64,000 bases of DNA from Bradyrhizobium sediminis (GTDB lineage Bacteria; Pseudomonadota; Alphaproteobacteria; Rhizobiales; Xanthobacteraceae). Of this stretch, positions 60,782 through 64,000 are shown in pieces. The stretch is taken from the NCBI RefSeq assembly GCF_018736105.1, contig NZ_CP076135.1:1672001-1736000 (forward strand). The letters are read 5' to 3'. The notes beneath the pieces are model-generated. The model was not told the DNA's origin. It made no database searches and saw only the letters and a list, made by a program, of their open reading frames with translations. Every line of letters begins with the position of its first letter. Positions within the stretch are counted from its first letter, which is position 1. A program made the position numbers and the translations under genes.

Positions 60782-61184
60782 GCAGACCAGAGTCGGCTTG
60801 AGCAAGCGTCCGCAGAAAATGGTTTTGCACCTGCCCTCTGAGAAACGCACCTGAGCCGCTTTCGCTGATTGTGTGAATTCGCGTTGGTGAGGATCAGCGT
60901 CACGGGGTTTCGCCTGCCGGGGGCTAAGGAAAAAATAGCCGCGGGTAGGTGTAACAATCCGGACTGCTCAATCGAAACATATCGCAGGCAACCGGTGAAA
61001 GGATCGAGGCGCAAGCAAAACCCACCGGCCATGACGACTTGGTGTGTGTAGGGAAATTTGACTTCGATATCGATCACACGTCGGTTGCCGAAGACGTTGC
61101 TCGGGGTTCTTTGAAGGCCGGATCAGTCAGCCTGGCTCGATAACGACCCTTTTCATTACCAACCCAAGTCTGGAGGAAAATATC
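60782..61184. other. Leader region of the first bufA2 gene
   Basis: This 403-base gap contains the SigF-type promoter at 60951-60976 and then a leader of 208 bases to ATG 61185. GGAGG stands before the start codon. An open stretch without a start codon ends at TAA 61141-61143 (GKFDFDIDHTSVAEDVARG); I do not trust it as a gene. Confidence 0.45.
60951..60976 (+). promoter_or_regulatory. SigF-type promoter of the first bufA2 gene
   Basis: GTAACA (60951-60956), 16 bases, CGAA (60973-60976). It is the only such site in the 403-base gap before bufA2 and lies 209 bases from the start codon, farther than at the other genes. Confidence 0.65.
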
Positions 61185-61442
61185 ATGAAGCTTAGCTCAA
61201 AGTCCGGTGCCACTCTCGCTGCTGCTGCCGCTACTCTGTTCCTGGCCGGTGCCACCATGTCGACCGTGACTTACGCGGCGGGTGAAGGTCACTGCGTCGG
61301 CGCAAATGCCTGCAAGGGCCAGAGCGCCTGCAAGAGCGCTTCGAACGCCTGCAAGGGCCAGAATGCCTGTAAGGGCCAGGGGTTCTCGGAGTTGACCAAG
61401 GAAAAATGCGCCGCAGTGAAGGGCAAATTCAAGGCGGGCTAA
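61185..61442 (+). CDS. bufA2: Bufferin-type (BufA2 family) secreted Cys-rich peptide, copy 1
   Basis: An 85-residue precursor. The signal peptide (residues 1-31, ending TYAA) is followed by a 54-residue mature part with six cysteines in a repeated pattern: GEGHC, GANACKGQSACKSASNAC, KGQNACKGQG and KEKC. This is the hallmark of the BufA2 bufferins, RiPP-like metallophores whose cysteines are modified by a DUF692 (MNIO) enzyme and which bind copper in the periplasm. TGGAGG stands before the ATG and a strong terminator follows the stop. No DUF692 or DUF2063 gene is in the window. A near-identical leader starts at 63888. Confidence 0.85.
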   Translation: MKLSSKSGATLAAAAATLFLAGATMSTVTYAAGEGHCVGANACKGQSACKSASNACKGQNACKGQGFSELTKEKCAAVKGKFKAG

Positions 61443-61463
61443 TCGCCTTCGTCCCGATCCAAG

Positions 61464-61495
61464 GGGCCCGGCTGCGCGCCGGGCCCTTTTTTTTT
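61464..61495 (+). terminator. Rho-independent terminator of bufA2 copy 1
   Basis: GGGCCCGG (61464-61471), a short loop, CCGGGCCC (61479-61486) and nine T. It begins 21 bases after the stop codon. This is the strongest terminator in the window. Confidence 0.92.
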
Positions 61496-61519
61496 GGCTA
61501 AAAGCGCGCTTTGGCCAAA

Positions 61520-63580
61520 TTACTTTCTTTGCGCAATTGTGGTGTCATCCCAGTCGTCGCCCGTTGGCGTTTCGAGTTGCGTTTTGCAGCGTTCGATCAT
61601 TACTGATGATGCCTGGTCTTGATTTCGAAGGTTCACGACCTTCTCAAAATCGAGAATTGCGGCGGCAAAATCACGTGCCCGATAAGACACAAGGCCGGAT
61701 TCGTAATGCTCCACCCAACTGGGAACGTCCGCGAATTCGTCGGCCATACCCAACAATTCATAAATCCGCAGCCCCCCAGACCGACCGTAGACGGCCAGCC
61801 GATCGAGCTCGCGAACGAGTATTTGATTGCCAGCCAGCCGGCGCGTTTCCGGTCCAATGATGATCCGGGATCCGTAGAGCTTGTTGGTGCCCTCGAGGCG
61901 GCTTGCGATATTTACCGCGTCACCAATGACCGTATAATTCAATCTGACTTCCGATCCGATGTTACCGACCAGCATTTCGCCGGAGTTGATACCGATACGA
62001 ATCGTCACGGCTGCGCCCTCATCGTCGACGAGAGCGAGCTCTCCAACCGCCTGCTGGCACGCCAGCGCGGCCCGGCAGCAGTCGACGGCATGATCGGGGT
62101 TAAGCGCAGGCGCTCCCCAAAATGCCATCACGGCATCGCCAATGAACTTGTCGATGGTGCCGCCATGGCGCTGAACCTGCGCCGATACCGAGTCGAAATA
62201 GCGGGACAGCAAGGGGATGATCCGATCACCCATGCGTTCCGACATTCCGGTAAAGCCTGCCAGGTCGACGAACATCACGCTCATCGATCGCACGGCGCCG
62301 CCGAGGCGCGCACCGCCGCCGTCGCTTATTAGACGCTTAACCAGATCGGCAGGGATGTATTTTCTGAACGCAGCGAGCCCCTGCGCCATATCTCCGATAG
62401 CTCCGGACAGGTTCTCGATCTCGGTCAGCCGCGACGGATGCCGTTCGACCTTTTCGAGATCGAATCGTTCGACGTGCCTGATTTCGTTGACAACCTTGAG
62501 GAGCGGGCCTGCGATCAGACGCTGGGCGAACCAGGCTGAGAACAGGCCGGCGGCAATGATCAGAGCCGCAAGGCCTACGAGCAGTCTCTGGATCGTCATC
62601 CGGACCGGTCCCAGAAACTCTGATTCAGGAACAACCGTCACCAGTGACCAGCCCGGAAACGAAATCGGCGTCAGTACCGCTTCGTAGGCTTGATCACCTT
62701 GAAGAACCCGCGTGCGATAGGCGTCTCCCTGCTCGGGGTCATAGCTCAGTGCGGATTGCCGGGCTGCAATCACCGCGACCGGAAAGAGCGGATGGTTGGT
62801 CTTGAGCGCGTTGATCTCGTCGGCGTCTGGGTCCGGCGAGGCGATGGCCGCACCGCTACGATCGAGGATGAAGGCTCCCGCCGACTTTCCAACCGTGAGC
62901 TGCGACAGGAATCGCGACACCCGGGTCAGTTCGATGACGATGCTGAGCACGCCCTGGCGCTTCTGATCGATGTCGATCGGACCGGCAAGCGCCACGGCAA
63001 GCCGGTCGCTTCCGGGCTGGCTGGTGAGATTGAACCAGCGCGGTCCCACCGATTGCATCGCCTCGTCGAACCATTCCTGCTTGATGACGGAATACGACGT
63101 TTCTTCGGATCGGGTGTCCTTGAAGCGGAGATCGCCGTCGACCAGCTCATAGCGGTCGATCCGCAGCTTCAACTGACTGTCGGGAGCTTTCTCGGGAAGT
63201 TCCAGCATCTCGACAGCCGCGTCGCCGAGTTTGTGAACAGCAGAGAGCGATCCGTCCGGCCAGCCGAACACCACCCATGAAATGGTCGGCTGGGCCTGCA
63301 ACTGCGAGAGGAAAACGAACCTGCGTTTCTCGGCTTCCCGCGGATCGAGGACGCCGCCCTGAAACAGGGTGCGGACGGCGGCATGGGCGGATCTGGCCTC
63401 CGTCGTGATCGACTGCAGCTCATCGCCGACGGCAGAGACGATCTGCTCGTTGATCGTGGTGGCAAGCGTCTGGCTGGTTTGTTCGGCGGTTCTCCACCAC
63501 AGCAGATGAACGCCTACAGCGCTGACGATGATAGACGCCAGCACAAGTCCTGAAATAGCGCTGCGAATTCCGATGCGCAT
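61520..63580 (-). CDS. Membrane adenylate/guanylate cyclase with extracytoplasmic sensor
   Basis: A 686-residue protein. Helix 1 (about 8-28), a periplasmic double-Cache-like sensor (about 30-325), helix 2 (about 331-351), a HAMP-type linker (to about 405) and a class III cyclase domain (about 425-600) follow in order. The cyclase has VMFVDLAGFTGMSERMG, FIGDAVMAFWGAP and LNYTVIGDAVNIASRLEG, all intact. A TPR-like tail (about 615-670) ends the protein. It would make cAMP in answer to a periplasmic signal. It lies between the two bufA2 genes on the opposite strand. Confidence 0.88.
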   Translation of the reverse strand: MRIGIRSAISGLVLASIIVSAVGVHLLWWRTAEQTSQTLATTINEQIVSAVGDELQSITTEARSAHAAVRTLFQGGVLDPREAEKRRFVFLSQLQAQPTISWVVFGWPDGSLSAVHKLGDAAVEMLELPEKAPDSQLKLRIDRYELVDGDLRFKDTRSEETSYSVIKQEWFDEAMQSVGPRWFNLTSQPGSDRLAVALAGPIDIDQKRQGVLSIVIELTRVSRFLSQLTVGKSAGAFILDRSGAAIASPDPDADEINALKTNHPLFPVAVIAARQSALSYDPEQGDAYRTRVLQGDQAYEAVLTPISFPGWSLVTVVPESEFLGPVRMTIQRLLVGLAALIIAAGLFSAWFAQRLIAGPLLKVVNEIRHVERFDLEKVERHPSRLTEIENLSGAIGDMAQGLAAFRKYIPADLVKRLISDGGGARLGGAVRSMSVMFVDLAGFTGMSERMGDRIIPLLSRYFDSVSAQVQRHGGTIDKFIGDAVMAFWGAPALNPDHAVDCCRAALACQQAVGELALVDDEGAAVTIRIGINSGEMLVGNIGSEVRLNYTVIGDAVNIASRLEGTNKLYGSRIIIGPETRRLAGNQILVRELDRLAVYGRSGGLRIYELLGMADEFADVPSWVEHYESGLVSYRARDFAAAILDFEKVVNLRNQDQASSVMIERCKTQLETPTGDDWDDTTIAQRK

Positions 63581-63775
63581 GCCGTCACCTTCGCTGCGGA
63601 CTACCGCGACAGATTCGCGAGCATATCGTCAATGGCGGTCGGAAGCCTATCCGGCAACCAGTCTCGGAGCGCCAATCTGGGGAAGCGTATCCGTCCTGAA
63701 CCCTCGAGAATTGGCCGATGATCCGGAATTCGGGGGTCCGGTCGAGGGGATCACCAAATAAATTCGAACTGCGGC

Positions 63776-63801
63776 GTAACCAACAGCAAACCTTGTGCGT
63801 A
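63776..63801 (+). promoter_or_regulatory. SigF-type promoter of bufA2 copy 2
   Basis: GTAACC (63776-63781), 16 bases, CGTA (63798-63801). The -35-like box is a perfect match and the second box differs in one base. ATG 63888 follows after 86 bases. It lies in the 307-base gap 63581-63887, which otherwise holds the cyclase promoter area. Confidence 0.6.
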
Positions 63802-63887
63802 CCTATGCTGGGTACAGGCCGGTCGGCTGGAGATCATTCGGCGGCCCAGGCCTGTCCTTGTCAGAACCCCATTTAGGAGGAATGCTC

Positions 63888-64000
63888 ATGAAACTTACTT
63901 CCCGGTCCGGCGCCGCCATCGCCGCCGCAGCCGCAAGCCTGTTCCTGGCGGGAACGACGCTGTCGACGGTTGCCTATGCGGCCGGCGAAGGTCACTGCGT
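63888..64000 (+). CDS. bufA2: Bufferin-type (BufA2 family) secreted peptide, copy 2 (cut by window edge)
   Basis: ATG 63888 with a strong ribosome-binding site (TAGGAGGAATG). The first 37 codons give MKLTSRSGAAIAAAAASLFL, then AGTTLSTVAYAAGEGHC. This is the same signal peptide and mature start as copy 1 (61185), with about nine changes in 38 residues. The rest, including the Cys repeats, is outside the window. In bufferin operons the DUF692 and DUF2063 enzyme genes come next, so this copy may head the full operon. Confidence 0.8.
   Translation, partial: MKLTSRSGAAIAAAAASLFLAGTTLSTVAYAAGEGHC

Noticed and set aside
60990-61143. Open stretch ending in GKFDFDIDHTSVAEDVARG before bufA2
   Set aside because: There is no ATG and no ribosome-binding site, it is short, and I recognise no family; it lies in the leader of bufA2.
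1-64000. CRISPR array, IS element, prophage or rRNA operon
   Set aside because: I looked for regularly spaced repeats, transposase, integrase or phage genes and rRNA sequence and saw none. The repeats present are dispersed palindromes.

Overview
The window looks like chromosomal DNA of an alphaproteobacterium of the Bradyrhizobium/Nitrobacteraceae type. The evidence is high GC, alphaproteobacterial housekeeping genes in a familiar order (HDAC-like, xseB, dxs, tlyA, rlmD-like; fabI, aroC, pdxH, clpS), many small secreted proteins, and several dispersed palindromic repeats of the kind that litter these genomes. There are no IS elements, prophage genes, rRNA genes or CRISPR arrays. One tRNA is present (tRNA-Gln, 54853-54927).

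Layout. 1-2.4 kb: the N-terminal part of an indolepyruvate ferredoxin oxidoreductase that continues past the left edge, and a spermidine-synthase-like methyltransferase. 2.6-10.5 kb: a translationally coupled minus-strand operon for a membrane complex related to hydrogenase-4/complex I. Its large subunit has lost the NiFe-binding cysteines, so it belongs with the energy-converting-hydrogenase-related (Ehr) complexes rather than true hydrogenases. Two paralogous XRE regulators bracket it. 10.7-31 kb: mixed metabolism and envelope genes: aldo/keto reductase, a remnant homoprotocatechuate-type dioxygenase with a truncated XRE gene, PAS protein, PLP aminotransferase, KefB-type antiporter, ribB, glutaryl-CoA dehydrogenase, metallo-beta-lactamase-fold protein, acyl-CoA ligase, extensin-like protein, a tandem pair of L,D-transpeptidases, CorA, an SDR and pdxH. 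31-41.7 kb: a DnaJ-like chaperone, an ECF sigma/anti-sigma pair, fabI, aroC, an adenylate cyclase, two tandem membrane paralogues of unknown function, clpS and a DUF1194 protein. 41.7-54.6 kb: RNA methyltransferases, a nucleoside deoxyribosyltransferase-like protein, dxs, an unusual membrane hydrolase, xseB, an HDAC-like protein, a 5'-nucleotidase, a repeat-rich stretch and a 594-residue acyl-CoA dehydrogenase.

54.9-64 kb is the most interesting part. Directly behind tRNA-Gln lies an accessory-looking segment with gene fragments and looser composition. It carries a SigF-type ECF sigma factor with its NrsF (DUF1109) anti-sigma factor, a GDCCVxC protein, a frameshifted peroxiredoxin, a periplasmic thioredoxin with a CcdA-like electron carrier, DUF302 and DoxX proteins, and two copies of a Cys-rich secreted peptide of the bufferin (BufA2) metallophore type. 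The second copy runs off the right edge. Reading the promoters by eye gives five sites with the same pattern, GTAAC plus one base, 16 bases, then CGAA (CGTA in one). They stand in front of the peroxiredoxin, thioredoxin, DoxX and both bufA2 genes. This reads as a compact SigF-controlled periplasmic thiol/metal stress regulon. The bufferin-modifying enzymes are not inside the window and would be expected just past the right edge.
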